From the NCBI GenBank assembly GCA_964057225.1, contig OZ059898.1:12363767-12427766 (forward strand): a DNA stretch of 64,000 bases. Reading direction: 5' to 3'. Of this stretch, positions 14,447 to 28,257 are shown in pieces; the stretch's first letter is position 1; the number at the start of each line of letters is the position of its first letter. The notes beneath the pieces are model-generated. The model had not been told where the DNA came from, did not search any database, and worked only from the letters and a program-made list of their open reading frames with translations. A program made the position numbers and the translations under genes. Source of the stretch: Auanema rhodensis (taxonomy: Eukaryota > Nematoda > Chromadorea > Rhabditida > Rhabditidae).

Positions 14447-15267
14447 TGTGTGCTTCAATATCTAAATAACTGTGTACCTTCCATGCATATTTGGCGTTTT
14501 TCTTCTTATTTTAACGCATATAAAAGTTAAAAAAGTATCAAAAGACTTGTTCTATGAAGAAACATTTTACCCCGTGGCATTGCTTTCTTCAACGTTCGAC
14601 TTGTGCTGTTTTCGAACTTAAACTGCAAAATGATACTTTGAGCTGTGAAAAACTTAAGATTTATCTGGACTTGGCAACTGAGGCAGTTCTTTTGCTTGAA
14701 AGGCTGTCATTCGTCATGAGGTTGAATGCTATAGCCCAAGTGCCGCTCAAGTTGGTAACAGTTGTTTCAATCTTTTATTGCACCATTCTTTTCTTTTGGT
14801 ATGATACAAGTATTTTATTTCGCCAAAACATCGGATTAATAGCCAATTGTTTTGAAACAGTTCTGTACAACATCAATATCATAATCAGGCGATGTCATGC
14901 TACTACTCTTCTCCATATTTCCTATCACAATTCAGTTATCAAATAGTTTTGTAAGTATCTTGATGCTTAGTTTCATCATCACATGGCTACTTAGCTGTGT
15001 GTATGTGTATCTCTCTCTCTGTGTGTGTGTCGCTTTCGTAGCATTACTCTCTATTCTACGAAAATCATTCTAAGACGAAGTCATCGAGTAGTTTCATTGT
15101 TCTCAATCTCAATTTTATTCTTTTTCACTCATCATCTCCACCTTTTTTCCATGAATTTTAACGTCAAAAGGTCATGATGTGTGTACTAGTTCTCATATAA
15201 TTAGTATTTTAAAAAGTTCAATTAATCTATTTATATCAGTGAGAACCATGAATACATAGAGACTCAC

Positions 15268-15293
15268 ATACACACACACACACACACACACAG
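15268..15293. repeat. CA microsatellite
   Basis: CA dinucleotide repeat of about 13 units, followed by degenerate CA-rich sequence to about 15325. Confidence 0.93.
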
Positions 15294-16854
15294 ACATATA
15301 CACACTCACACTCGTATACACATACGCAACTTCATTCACAGTTCATAATCATTTTGCTTTATCGGAGTACTTGGTATTCAGGTGTTTTTTTGGTAATTCT
15401 ATTCTACTTTATAACTATGCTATTTCATTAACTATATTTATAGAAAAGACATAATCTACATGACATATTTACAATTATTCTTGTGTATATGTTATAAAAA
15501 AAAATTATGTGATTTATGATTCATATTAGATATGGAGGTGGTAGCTGACGACGACATGTCATCGCTCGGTTCTTCTTGCTCAGCCCAATTCCTATTGGGC
15601 CAACGTTTATGACATGGCAATATTTTCTATATCTATACACATAATCACATTTTGATTCATTCTCTTTCTAATGTTGTAACACACAAATTTGCTGTATCTG
15701 CTCAGAAAATAGTATCTTGTTTGCAAGTTTTGAACGAAAAAAAAAACAAATGTTTACTTTATAAAATGTAAATATATGTAATTTTCAATTTAAATTTTGT
15801 ATGTTCTAATCTTTTAACAATTCGAAAATTCATCAGCTGTTCAGCATGTCTTTACTTCAATCCTACCTTCTTCTTATTCTTCTTCTTCTTCTTCTTCCTC
15901 TTCCAATCGCTGTGTGTCTGAACAACATAACATCTATGAGCTGACATACAGACACACATAGACTAGAAGAAAAGCAGAGAGCTGTTCAATCGATAGTAGC
16001 GCACGATGGGAGAGGGGAACAAGATAGAGAGGGAGATAGAGAGAGAGAGAAAGTAGATTCAACCACATTAGTCATGTTGCTTATGTCCCTTGTTATACTT
16101 TTGTCTTTCGGTTATAATGAATAAGCATGAAGAGTATACAGAAGCTTGATATCATGACATCGTGATCATGATAGGCTTTAAACTGCTATTAGGTCGTCTT
16201 TTTCTTTTTCTCTTTATCATGATATCTATTAATTCAAAACTTTACATATGTTCATTATGTTTATAATCATATGTTCATTTGACCCTTGTGTCAATTGGAT
16301 ATTGGCACCGCCTTACCCGCCCTCATCTCTCTGTCTCTCTCTCTCTCTCTCTTTTTCTGTCCTTCCCTCCCTTTATAACCATTACTTCGCCAATTTCATT
16401 CATATCATGGTTTGAGCATGATCTTCTCTTCTATTCCAACCAGTAGCTATTGAACAAAAGATTAATATTCGATCATTATAATATTACAAACTCTGTAATA
16501 GTATGAGGAAATACATCTCATTCTCATGATGGCCGATAGCCACGATGTTGCTTGGACTATTGCATTCTTCATCTCTCTTTCATAGTTTTATACATCGTAT
16601 GATATATCCTTTTCTTTCATTCATTTTCTTTATGAAATTGTCAGAAAATAAGTTTTTTTTTTTGAAAAGAAAATATATGAAAAGTAGAGTTTTGAAGTAG
16701 AAGAAAAAATTTGAACGACACAAGAGAACGAGAGAGAGAGACAGAGAGAGAGGAATTGCAGACTGTTCTCTATTTATCGATATGACTTTCATGTTATTGT
16801 GTGTAATGTTGGTTAGGGCTGGAATCGGATGACTACCAGTCCCTCTAACATTTA

Positions 16855-16867
16855 AAGAGAGAGAAAT

Positions 16868-16911
<44 letters not shown>

Positions 16912-16915
16912 AGAT
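16855..16915. repeat. GA microsatellite
   Basis: GA-rich tract on the + strand, interrupted by single A insertions. It is one of the few purine-oriented tracts in this stretch. Confidence 0.92.
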
Positions 16916-18186
16916 AGGAACAAGCCACACTGTGCAGCATTGCATACACAGCATTTCCATCAAAATTTCTTGTATACTGTGATTATATACTATAATATAA
17001 AAAAAAATAAATCACTTTTACGTATCAAACTACTACATGTATTACGTGATTATTGCAAAACTTTGCTCCATCTCTGTATCTATTAAACTATCTCTGATAC
17101 ATAAGAATTCTCCGAAATCAATTTAGCTCGTAACAAATTGTTCAGCAATAATGTTCTTTTTGTTTGATCTTCTAAACAAAATTTAGTTTTGAATTGTTAG
17201 AATCATCTTCTGTTATAAAGACAAATATGCGATGAAAATCTTAAAACCATCGTCAATCTGTTATCTTTTCTCCTCTTGATTGTATATCATAATGATTCTT
17301 CACCTGCTTCATCGTAGTCTTCGTTTTCTTCTTTTTCCATTTTCCTCCCTCTTCTTCTTCATCATTTTCTTCTTCTTCTTCTTTTTTTCCCAACTTCGTT
17401 TAACCCTCCGTCAATTAGTTCTCTTCTTCAGAAAGTCGTTTCGCTTTTGTCTCTCCTCACATTCGTTTGCTTAGAGTACTCTAGCAAATATGAAGATACA
17501 AAAATTCCAATTCAACTTCTTCTGTTCATTCTAAATTCTTATCAGGATTGAGCATGAAAATCATTGTTTTCGGCATCTTTGCTACTCCATTCATTACAAC
17601 ATCAAATTACATGAATGTTGTGCATCTGCATGTGTGTGCACGTGTGTGTATCGATATTGACGGACCAGGTAGAAGGAAGAACTGACGGAAAATAGTTTTT
17701 GACCAATCTTGCAGAAAGGTGCAACTGGAGTTTTGAAAGTAAACTCTCCTATCTTTATCTGATTTCCTCTTATAATGTAAACAACAATAGATTATATACT
17801 ATACTGTTTCTAACTATACGTATGCTATCTCTCAAAAATTCTGCTACAAATAATTATTTCCTCTTCCACGTATATACAGGAAGTATTACGAGCTCTTTTT
17901 TTTTGATTGGACAATACTCACTCTCACTCATCTCTCTCTCTCTCTCTCTTTCTCTGTCTCTCTTACTCTCTCTCTCTCTTTCATTCTCCCATTCCGTAAT
18001 CTCACTTGACACATTCGCTCTCGATCCCAATCATTGAATGGATTATATCGTTTATACAAAATATCTTCCATATTACTCTTGATTTTCTGAATATTTATTA
18101 TCATTGTCATCATTATAATTGATTTGTTATAATCTGTTCAATTCGTTTAACATTTTCCCAGCCTCTTTACTCCACTCCCTTATATA

Positions 18187-18230
18187 TCTCTCTACCTCTC
18201 TATCTATCTCTCTCTCTCTCTACGCCTCTT

Positions 18231-18306
<76 letters not shown>
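18187..18306. repeat. CT microsatellite
   Basis: About 120 bases of CT repeat with a few T and A interruptions. A shorter CT tract lies at about 17932-17980. Confidence 0.95.
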
Positions 18307-18313
<7 letters not shown>

Positions 18314-20207
18314 CTCTCTTCCTCCAACTCTCAGTCAGTTTCCGCTCAGTTTCACCTTTTTCTATTACTTTTTCTCTTCTCTCTTTCGTTTATCATCTCA
18401 TATTCTCATATACTCTATCTCAAGTTCCGGAAATGAACTGTGCAGGACAGGCATGCCATCGTGTAATATCTCGATAATGAACCAGAAACGAAACCGCAAT
18501 GCTACTACCGTAACTATACCGTGAGATTTATTCGTTTAAACACTGAAAAACTATCCTCTCCAACGAATATTTTGCTGTAGAAAAGTGTTAAACTGCTAAT
18601 AGCGATGGTAACAGTATCATTGGACAACGTTATTCACAACGTTGACAATGCTATGAGGAGAAGCGATGTGGCATCAGTAACGATGTCATCGTCGACGACG
18701 ACACATGAGTTGTGTCATTGAGTTGTGGGCGGCATAACGATTATGAAGCATTTAAACGCCGTTTACTGTGAAAATGACATGCTTTTCTTCGACTTTTCAT
18801 CCTTTTCTTTCTTTTTCTTTCTTTCGTTCATCGTCTACCATCAAGTCTTTCTCGACTAGATTACGCCGTTAGCATTTACGTCATCGTGTAATCTCCGTTC
18901 AGGTTCTTACCTTTGACCTCATCTCCTCCATCATCTTTCATTCTTTCACATTTTGCCGTTGCTGGCTTGTTGTTCGACTTTTAATTCGCATTGCTTGATG
19001 ATCCAAATTAGCTCAGCTGATCAGTGGATTCTCCCACCTCCTTAGTAATCCTGCGAGAACACGAAACGAATATGGGATTTTCAACCATGATCCTCTGTCG
19101 AAGTATCGGTTTGACTACCTGACAACTCATCGCCTTACACACACGCACTTACCTACCAGGATACACTAGCAGTAAGGCCCCCCGGTACGTCCCAGCCCAA
19201 AGCGTTACGTACCTCCTCAGCTTGTTTTCTCTCTATTTCTCTCTTCATTGGCTGTATCTTTTCAACTGTCTTTCGCCGCGCTCACACTCTGCCCCAACTT
19301 CTTTTTTTCTTTTCACTCCTTTCAAGCTTCAGCTTTTTTTCTCGGCTTCTCTCTAGTGCATGTTTGCTCACTTTGGTCAAAGTAAAACAGCTGAACAAAC
19401 AATAGATTCGAGATTTTTTTAACTAAAAAAAATTGTTAACCATATTTGGTCAATCGGCTCTTCTCAATTTTTCACCACGAACATCTCCATTCTCACATTT
19501 AACTCTTATTTAACATACAAAAAGCCTCCATTCTCCACTAGTCCATCGTTCAAAACTTGGCCCCAAAGCTTTATACAGTCAACAATGAATGTGAAAATAT
19601 GATAGAGAAATGAGAAATTTTTCTATTTTCTTCTCAAATATCATAAATTTAGCAGAAGTTTTTGATATATTTCATTACAACTTCATCATCTCCTTTGGCC
19701 AGCCATTCATCTGCTCTTTGATTTCAATTCGTTCAACTAAATTTCTGAATTGTTTTCAATGATTTGTATAAGTATTCATGATCAAATATCATATTTCTTG
19801 TCGCTGAGGACGACTATATGAACAAGAATATCGTCAATCAGTCAGTCAGTCAGTCGGCAAGCTCGATTACATCACAATGATCTATGTTTCTGCTATTCTT
19901 ACTTCTAATGACAGTTTGAAATTTAAGTTATATAGTGTGTAGAACGTCCTCGGCCATTGACTTACGTCTCTCATCTGACCTTCTATATGACATCCGGCTT
20001 ATCAGTTTTCAGGAGATTTCTCCTTAAACACCATTTGTATAGTATATAGTAGCATTTTACTATACATATAATCAGTTTTGTTTTTAGGATCAGTTATCAC
20101 AAAGTAAACTTGATAGCCATTTTTCATTAAATTGTTATTCTATACATTCTTTACTAGTAAAATTTAATGAACAACGAGTCATTTTTATCTATACCGCCAA
20201 CCTGGCG

Positions 20208-20210
<3 letters not shown>

Positions 20211-20248
<38 letters not shown>
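20211..20248. repeat. CT microsatellite
   Basis: Uninterrupted CT repeat of about 38 bases. Confidence 0.95.
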
Positions 20249-20251
<3 letters not shown>

Positions 20252-21348
20252 GGTACACGCAACCCATATATAGTTTGTGACTTCGTTTATCCTCATTAGT
20301 TTTATTCTATCCTTGAGTTTTTTATCTTTTTCTTTATATTTCAAGTTTTACAACTCATCCGTAATCTCTACCATAGAAGACAAAAGCAAAATCGTTTTCC
20401 AAAAAACTATCATTCTCTATCTGATAATAATGGTGGCTCACTCCACTTTATTAATATCCTCGACAGCATTGGCCGACACAAATCGTCTAACGTTGATACT
20501 GGTGATGAAGAAGTTGGTGAGGACGATCCATCTTCAATAGACGAACTGGATCAACTTTGACATTTTTATCTCATGTCATATCTATTTCTCTCTTACTCCC
20601 TCTCTCCCACCCCTCCCTCTTTCGCTATCTCTGTATCTGCTGTAAGCTTTGTCATTTCTCTTTCTATCTGTTCTATATACATCTTGTTACCTTGTTATTT
20701 AATTTCCCACAAAGATCACGAACTTACAGTGTCATTTTTAAACTGTAACGATTACCTTTGCCCTCTGTGGCTTAAAGTTTCTCGAGAAACGAATAACGTG
20801 AAACGCCGTTTACACCCAATATGTATGGCCTTGTTTGGCTACCATCATTTAGCTGATGTCAGTCTGTTCAATCTATTTGTCAGTCTAGTTTGTAACAAGC
20901 ATCAAACGCCCGGTCGTGGTCGTTGTCTTCATATTCGCCATCATCATAATCATCTTCTTCTTCATCATTATCGGCCTCGTCTCTTCGCCATTTTCCTGTT
21001 GATGTTTTATATGCTTTTAGCTTGCTTATCAAACCATTTGCCAGCATAGTCTTGAAACCTATTCGTTATTTCATCTAGCTTTCTGTTCTTCTTCTGCAGT
21101 TTTCTTTTCATTCACCGTTTCGTATCGTTTCAATCATTTTTTCTTCACCAATTAAATTTATCCTTGCTTTTCTTCTAGCTATATCATGATGACTTTTTAT
21201 ATTCGACATGTCTTTGAATTTTCTTTTAGACGAGAAGAGAGTGTCAAATAATCTGTCATGCTAGCATAGACTGCCAGTCTCTCTAAATGTTTTTCACTTG
21301 GTTCTCTTCCTATCTCCATACCTTTTCTATCATTACTCTTCTACCCGG

Positions 21349-21452
<104 letters not shown>

Positions 21453-24400
21453 TCTCTCTATACCATCCACCCATTTCTTCCGTCTTTTGCTATCATTAAG
21501 ATCGCATAGTTGGCTTGAAGACAGTTCTTGATAAGGATTGAAGTCTTTCAAGTCTATCATATCAAACTGTCTTCAGGTTCTTCTAACCTTGTTTATATAT
21601 GTATACATGTAGTCAAGAATTATCGACATAAAATGAATTCTCCTCAAGTAAATATATAACTGACTGATTACAGTTCTTATATCTGATTGGCATGCCCGAA
21701 TGCTCACAATTATCTGTGCCTATATAAGGATGACTTGATAACCTTATCATGAGACTTTTAATGAGCTATATGCTATTGCTGAACTTCAACCTAATGGTCA
21801 TCTGTTCCTTTTTTTACCTTTTGCTCTTCTGCTCTTCCTTTATTACTATTCTGCTTTCTCTGCTGGTTCTTTATAGTTCGAACGAACCTTCTCAGATAGC
21901 AGCATTTTCAAACTCCATGCAATTCGATGACGTTGTAATGAAAAGATAGAAAAAAATAAGTGTGAAGCAAATGCAGCTTGAAGACTCAAAGTGAAAATAG
22001 ACGGAACAGCCATTATTATGTTGTTAAGTTCAAATTTCATCTCACATTTGGTCTCCTTTTTCCGATTTTGCCTCGAAGTTAACCTTGTAAATAGCCATTT
22101 TTTGCTGTATGTAATCAGCAGACCTTGGTGAGCTTATCGTGACTATCGATCAGAAAAATTTAGCCTCGGATTCATTAGATGCAAAAATTAAGAAAACCGT
22201 CATCCTTGTTTTCTCTGTCTATTTCATGCAGACTTTATCTGGCCTCGTTCATTTTTTTTTGTTTCTTCACCCAGTACCAAATATTTCAATCACTACTTCA
22301 AATTGGACTGTCCTACTGTTTTCCGTAAGATTTGATGTAAAAACGTACCTTATTAGGTCAAACTACTGTTTTTTTCCATTTTTTCGGAAATTATATCAGC
22401 CGTTCTCTTATTCTTTTTCTCTCTCTTTCCTCGATTGCATAGTAGCCCAATTTAACGACCAGGATTGATGACGACAAACAGTGAAGCAAATTTATGTAGT
22501 TCTCATACTCACTTCTTCATAGTTGATTCTGCACAAAGTTGAAAACGGCTACAACGGTGTCGTTTGTCGTCTGTATCATTTTGCCCCAACACGACCACTA
22601 ACATCGTCCTCAAAGGTGCCTTGGACCGCCGATCATCAGTAGCGGTCGATGATGGAAGATGATGGGGGTCATTCTGTCATTTCCTGCAATTGAAAAGATC
22701 CTTCTATTGATTTAGATAGAACACATAAATTCGTTAATATCGTTTAGTCTATACAAATTGTCCAATTTTATTCTTCTCCCCCCCCCCCCACTCCTTTAAA
22801 ATTATACCTAAGTGTATTACTGATTTTAAGCCGTCGCTGCGTCTTGTTCATCAGCAAAATTATTATAAAATATCTTTTTCTGTCAATGAGTTCTCTATTG
22901 TGTTATCGTAGTCTGATCCTAAATATTGATAACGAATGATAATTTTCTCGACATATGTCTGACGTGCCATCGAAAATTGTATGCTTTCAGATGTGAGGAC
23001 ATCCATGTTCGTCCGACCTGATGGTCGTCCACACATGATGCAGATGATGTTCTACTGCGCAGTTTTGGGTTTGAATCTGAACAGCCCTGAAATACATATT
23101 TAAACAGCCCTGCCTCTATAGCCTTAACAGATTGAACGCCATATAAGGTCAGTTTTAGCAGCTTTCCTCTATCATGATCGTGAGATAGACCAAAATCAAA
23201 GCTAATGTCATTAGCAGGCGCTTTATAGATTGTTCAAGAAGGTCATACTAACTCATCTTGCTTTTCAGATCTTCATTTCATCGCCAGCCCTGTCGCCTAT
23301 AAATGACATGAAAACCATTTGAGCTGGAGGTTACTAACCAAATACCATACATGGTGAGTAAAGAAGTAGCTTTCATGGCATTTTTCTTGTTTTTCTTTTG
23401 TAATTTCATTGACGATTTGAAAATTTATTTCTTTCCGTATCATTTCTTCACTATTCTGATGTGAATGTCAGTCAGCAAATAGATACGATAATTGTATAAA
23501 AGAAAAGGAACAAGAATAGAGGGAGTAAGATAATGTGAAAGAGAAAAACGTTTGAAAGAAAAAGAAAATGAGAGAGAGACAGGTAGAAATAAATTTATAG
23601 AGAGAGAGAGAGAAATGAAAGAGTATAACACAGAGAGTTGAGTATCTCAGAGGGAATAGAAAATATATTACAGTTTTTTTTTGTTATCATCTTCAAGAAG
23701 CTTTAGAACCTCGGTGTTGAGTCAATTATTTGAAAGTTATATATCTAAAATTATGTTTTCATTTGTTGATCAGCTTAAAACTTGACAGAAAAACCGCAAT
23801 TTGCTTGACCTCTTCAGTTTCAAAGCTCCAAAAATCGTTTAAATAACGAGATTCGCTGTTGCGCCGAAAATTAAAAAAAGTTAAGAAAGGAAATATGAAC
23901 TGGCAATCTTTCATCATATTTCCAGCACAATATATTATATGAAATAGTTTTCAATCAGCTAATTCAATATGATTTCAGATATTGTTTGTGCCTGAAACGC
24001 AGCAGCAAGCCGATTGTCGTCATGAACTATTACCAAGTGTCGTTGTAACTTTTCTTCAATTACTGTTTCTTCGTACAATATCAACTGAGTTCCACGTCGG
24101 AATCTTCTTCTTTTTGTCGATAGCCATCAAATATTGTCTTCATTTTCCGTATTTTCTTGGACTTATACAACGGGAATCCACGACGTGCCTAATGGAGAGG
24201 ATCTGCTTACACTTTGATACTTTTCCTGCCCTCATCGTACCAACTCTTCAACAACTTCCACGTGATGATCTACAGAAGAATCTGACTTAAAACTCTGATA
24301 CATCGTCTTTCATTCACCGATTTTCATATGTTGTGGCCTTGCCTCGTGATATATCAATTCGGGGAATGTATTTGCGTGCGTGTGTGCGTTTGTGCTTGTT

Positions 24401-26815
24401 CTTCTGAACCACTTTCACATCTGTATGTTGTAGCTCATGCTGCAACGTAAGCCTGTGCTGCTGACAATTATCAGATGTTTTGGTTTGAGAACCTCTCTAG
24501 CCACAATGTCATAATCATTCATTTATCCGGCTTTCCATTTTACCTGCTCTTTCTCAACGTCAAGGATATACATCTTTCATGACGTTCGACTCACACTCCC
24601 ACAAATCTTTTGGCCCACATCGTGATTATGTGATTTGCGTTCAGTCTTTCATTTTGGCCAAATATGGCAATCCAGAACGTGTACACACGTGCTTTCTTCT
24701 AGTTATTGCTCTCCAGTTAGAACAATAGATATCACTTTGTTATCGTTTCTTCCGAAAATCTTCACCAACTTCGCTCCGGGCTGGACTGCATTTCTTTCAC
24801 CTGAACTGCTGCAGTCATACATCTCATCTGAACAAATAGCTATATACATATGTATAGATTATTATATATAAATATTCTTTTATATTATTCCCCCAACTCC
24901 TCCATCTATTCTATTCTGATTCTGATGTCTTTGATACGAACCAATCGAGTCTGAGATATCGAAACCTACAAATTTCTTTATTTCCTTCATCAAAAGATGT
25001 GTGCTGTTACCATTGTAAGTCTTCAGACAATCCACTCAGAATTGTCGCCTGCCGTCAGAAAACTTCTCTGATCTCTCATCGCTTCTCCGGCTTTTCTCAT
25101 ATCCGGATGCGACCTCCACGGATATTTCTGGCGGCACGACATTCGCGGATCGTTTCCGTCAGCCAACGTCGTCGTTCATCCGAGTACGTCTCAAAAACTT
25201 TGCTCTCTTTTTCTTTCTCTCTCTCTCTCTCAGATATGTATATCCAAAATACAGTCTTTCTTGAACAGAAATATTTTTTGGTTGTAAATATCTTTGATAT
25301 TGTGAAGTTTGCAGCTTGATCGCTCATACTTTCCGATCCCTTCTTTCTCTCTCATCTCTTCTTTCTCTCACTGAATATAAAATCCTGCCGTTTACGATAC
25401 ATCACTTGCTGATACTCTTAACAAGAATTCATCTTCTGATTTGTTTATCAACTTCCGACCGTCATCTACCAAAAGCAGAATGTTATTTTCTCACTTTCTC
25501 TCCCCATAACCAAACTACCCACAATATCTTGCTCAGTTAGCCACCTTTTGATATTCGCAAAAACAAGCCCAATGACCATATAGTTACTTAAGACCTAGTC
25601 TTTAAAAGTTTTGTTTGATTGAATATACTCACATATATTCATGTTTATTACTGATTCAAGACGATGTCATTAGCCTGGTTTGTAATTTGTTTCAAACAAC
25701 CATGTTTGCCCTTACCCCTTACTCTTAAACTCACATAGTAATAGCTTTCTCCTGTGATTCTTCATTCGGTCAATCATCCGATTCTGACTTTTTTTGTGAT
25801 TTCGAAAACCAGTAGCTTAATATCGCAACGCAGATGTTCTATAAAGAATCAGCAACTGATTAATGTGTTCATACTTCTACAGAGAAGACCAATTTTTAAT
25901 TTTATATTTAATAGATTTATATATTTTCATATTTATTTTTAATTTTAATTAAAAACATATATTTAAGACAGATATGAACACATGCATCAGATGTTTAGAG
26001 CAATTAAATAGACCTATACTACTCATTTTTTCATTTAATCTTTCCCTTCTATATCCCCCACTTCTTTTTTCTCTCTCATCTGATCTGTTCTCAATTCTAA
26101 ACAATACACATAGTTTGTAAATTCGATATGATAAGCTATATACTATAGTTTAGAATTGAAAAAAGAAAAGAAAAGTCTCATACAACTATCAGTTACTATA
26201 ATGACCAACATGACAATAACTTCAACATCTCTTCAGACAAATTCTCCGTTAAACGTTTCTCAACTTATAAACTCTCTCAATTGTCATCTCTCTCAAAGGC
26301 CCTCTCTCTCTTCTATGTATACCTGCTCTTCTCCATTTTGATTTCATCTCATTGACTGAAACATCTCTATAGACATTTCTGACAAATTTCTAGCTTAATA
26401 ACCTATGTATTTCATTATGTATGATTATGATAGAGAAGAAATACATATATATCTATGTATATGAACCCCCCATGTTCATCCAGTTTTGATTTTTTTCCCT
26501 TTGACCCCACCAATCTTATACTTCAACCATTTCTCTCTCTCTGTTTTCCTTGTCTAGCGATATGACGCGTGCCATGTAGATATTTTGACCGTATCATATA
26601 TGTGTGAATATCCACATATTATGTAGTTGGATATAAATGAATAAATATTTTCCTTATATTGTTTATATACATTGAAAATAAAACAAATAACATCATGAAA
26701 TACAATTGAAAGTTGAAAAAGTAGATAATAGTTAGTTCAGAAAAAACCTGTATAATAGCATAGTTATTGATTCTATTGAATTCTCTTTAAGCTTTCACTT
26801 CAACTGGTCAATCAA

Positions 26816-26841
26816 CAACAACAATCAACAACAACAACAAC
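26816..26841. repeat. CAA-type trinucleotide repeat
   Basis: Short imperfect CAA repeat on the + strand, in two blocks separated by a CAAT unit. Confidence 0.85.
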
Positions 26842-27551
26842 ATTGCAAATGTTTCATATCACTTATACGTAAACTTGAAAATATAAAGTTCGTTTAGAAG
26901 ATAGATTCTCCTGAGGTGGTTTAACTTCAGAAGAAATTCTAACTCACGCGATTACTACACTAATATATCGCTTGAAAATTATAAAAATATTTTCAGAATC
27001 TTTAAAGTAATAAAGAAATATAACAGAAACTATTCTGAAATTTAGAAATCGTGTAACTTTTTGAAAATCTTGAACATTCTTAAATTCACTAATTGAGCAA
27101 TAGGGGGAAGTAAGCTGAAATAATTCAATCATAGTTTAAAAAAAATTCCTTTTCCCAATTTTATAATCAATCAAATTTATAACGCCTTAAAACATAACTA
27201 ACTAAACTATTTTAGACACGATAAGAAACAAACTACAATCTTTGAGTTTTTTTTTTAGTTTAGGAGATTACTGTGTTTACTTGTTAGACACTTTTCCCTT
27301 ATAAGGGAGTTTTATTCTGAATCATAAAACTTTATTTGACTTGTGTTTTACTCGTTTTATATCGTAAAAAGAATAATAATGAGCCTAAAATATTATATAA
27401 TTTCAAAAAATGATTTAGATTTTTAATAAAAAAATTCATATTATGATGATAAAAACATAATAAATTATGAAATATATATGATATGTGATTAAGTATGATG
27501 AAATTTATAAGTTTTCGAAAAAATTTGAAGATACACCTCTTCTAATTGGAA

Positions 27552-27625
27552 TCAATTGATCCTTTGGAGCACATGACACATTGATTATATTAATGTGTCA
27601 TGTGCTGCTGCAAAGGATCAACTGA
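27552..27625 (+). ncRNA. Candidate microRNA precursor hairpin
   Basis: The arms 27552-27582 and 27592-27625 pair over about 29-30 base pairs. They are separated by a 9-base loop (GATTATATT), with one A/C mismatch low in the stem and small one-sided bulges around 27607-27610. The size and shape are those of an animal pre-miRNA, and the hairpin stands alone in very AT-rich DNA with no gene for several hundred bases. The 3' arm contains TGTCATG beginning at 27596, the 5' end of the miR-46/47/281 group as I recall it, but the rest does not match. Because the stem is an inverted repeat the strand is not certain; a small inverted-repeat element is the main alternative. Confidence 0.5.
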
Positions 27626-28257
27626 ACCTAATTATTTTAGTTTTTTTATTAATTTAAAACAAATTAATGAAATTAAAATTTTATTTCCAAGCTCTCTAGC
27701 TTTTGCTGTATTCAAATTCAAAACTAGCGAATTCTCTAAAATAGTTTCGTTTCAGCTTTTCAAACAACAATTAGATTTAGAAAAGATTTTTGGGACAGAA
27801 TATAAGTTGTTTATAACATTAGAAATGTTTTAATCTATATTATTGAAAATATTTATATAGATATAGATACATATAAATTTTATAAAAACACTTTCATATA
27901 TCTGCTGAAAAACTGTTTGTAATAAAATATTGGATACTGTATCACGAGGGTCATATACACAATTAAGCAAATTAAGTAATTTATTATTTACAAAAGACAA
28001 AAAACACCGAGATTCCAATAGTTTGATGCTCCTGAACGGTAGCTAATACTGCCTTAATTGCTGTGATTGGGCAAGATTTGATCTAAGGATATGTCTTGAA
28101 AACACTGATACATCAGTCGATGTTGAGATATTGAAGAATATAACTTCTTAAATATATAATCAACATGATTATCCTATTAACTTATGAGCTATCGTCATCA
28201 TTTTCCGTTCGTAGACGAACTTCAATCTAAATCATATCGTCAAACTCTTCAGATACA

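Noticed and set aside
14554-14946. 130-codon + strand frame starting MKKHFTPWHC
   Set aside because: Composition is better than the CT-rich frames, but about one frame of this length is expected by chance over 16 kb in six frames, and there is no domain or splice support.
19000-19240. GC-rich island with open frames on both strands
   Set aside because: Both strands give plausible-looking peptides (for example minus-strand AEEVRNALGWDVPGG then stop), so the openness reflects base composition; no start, no phase-compatible splice sites.
20573-21049. 158-codon + strand frame, longest after ASPH fragments
   Set aside because: Same CT-rich bias (Leu/Ser/His repeats), overlapping shorter frame, no family pattern; consistent with chance in pyrimidine-rich DNA.
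22560-22680. Stem with GACCGC/GCGGTC arms as a structured RNA
   Set aside because: Only six base pairs with a 12-base loop; likely chance in a GC-richer patch.
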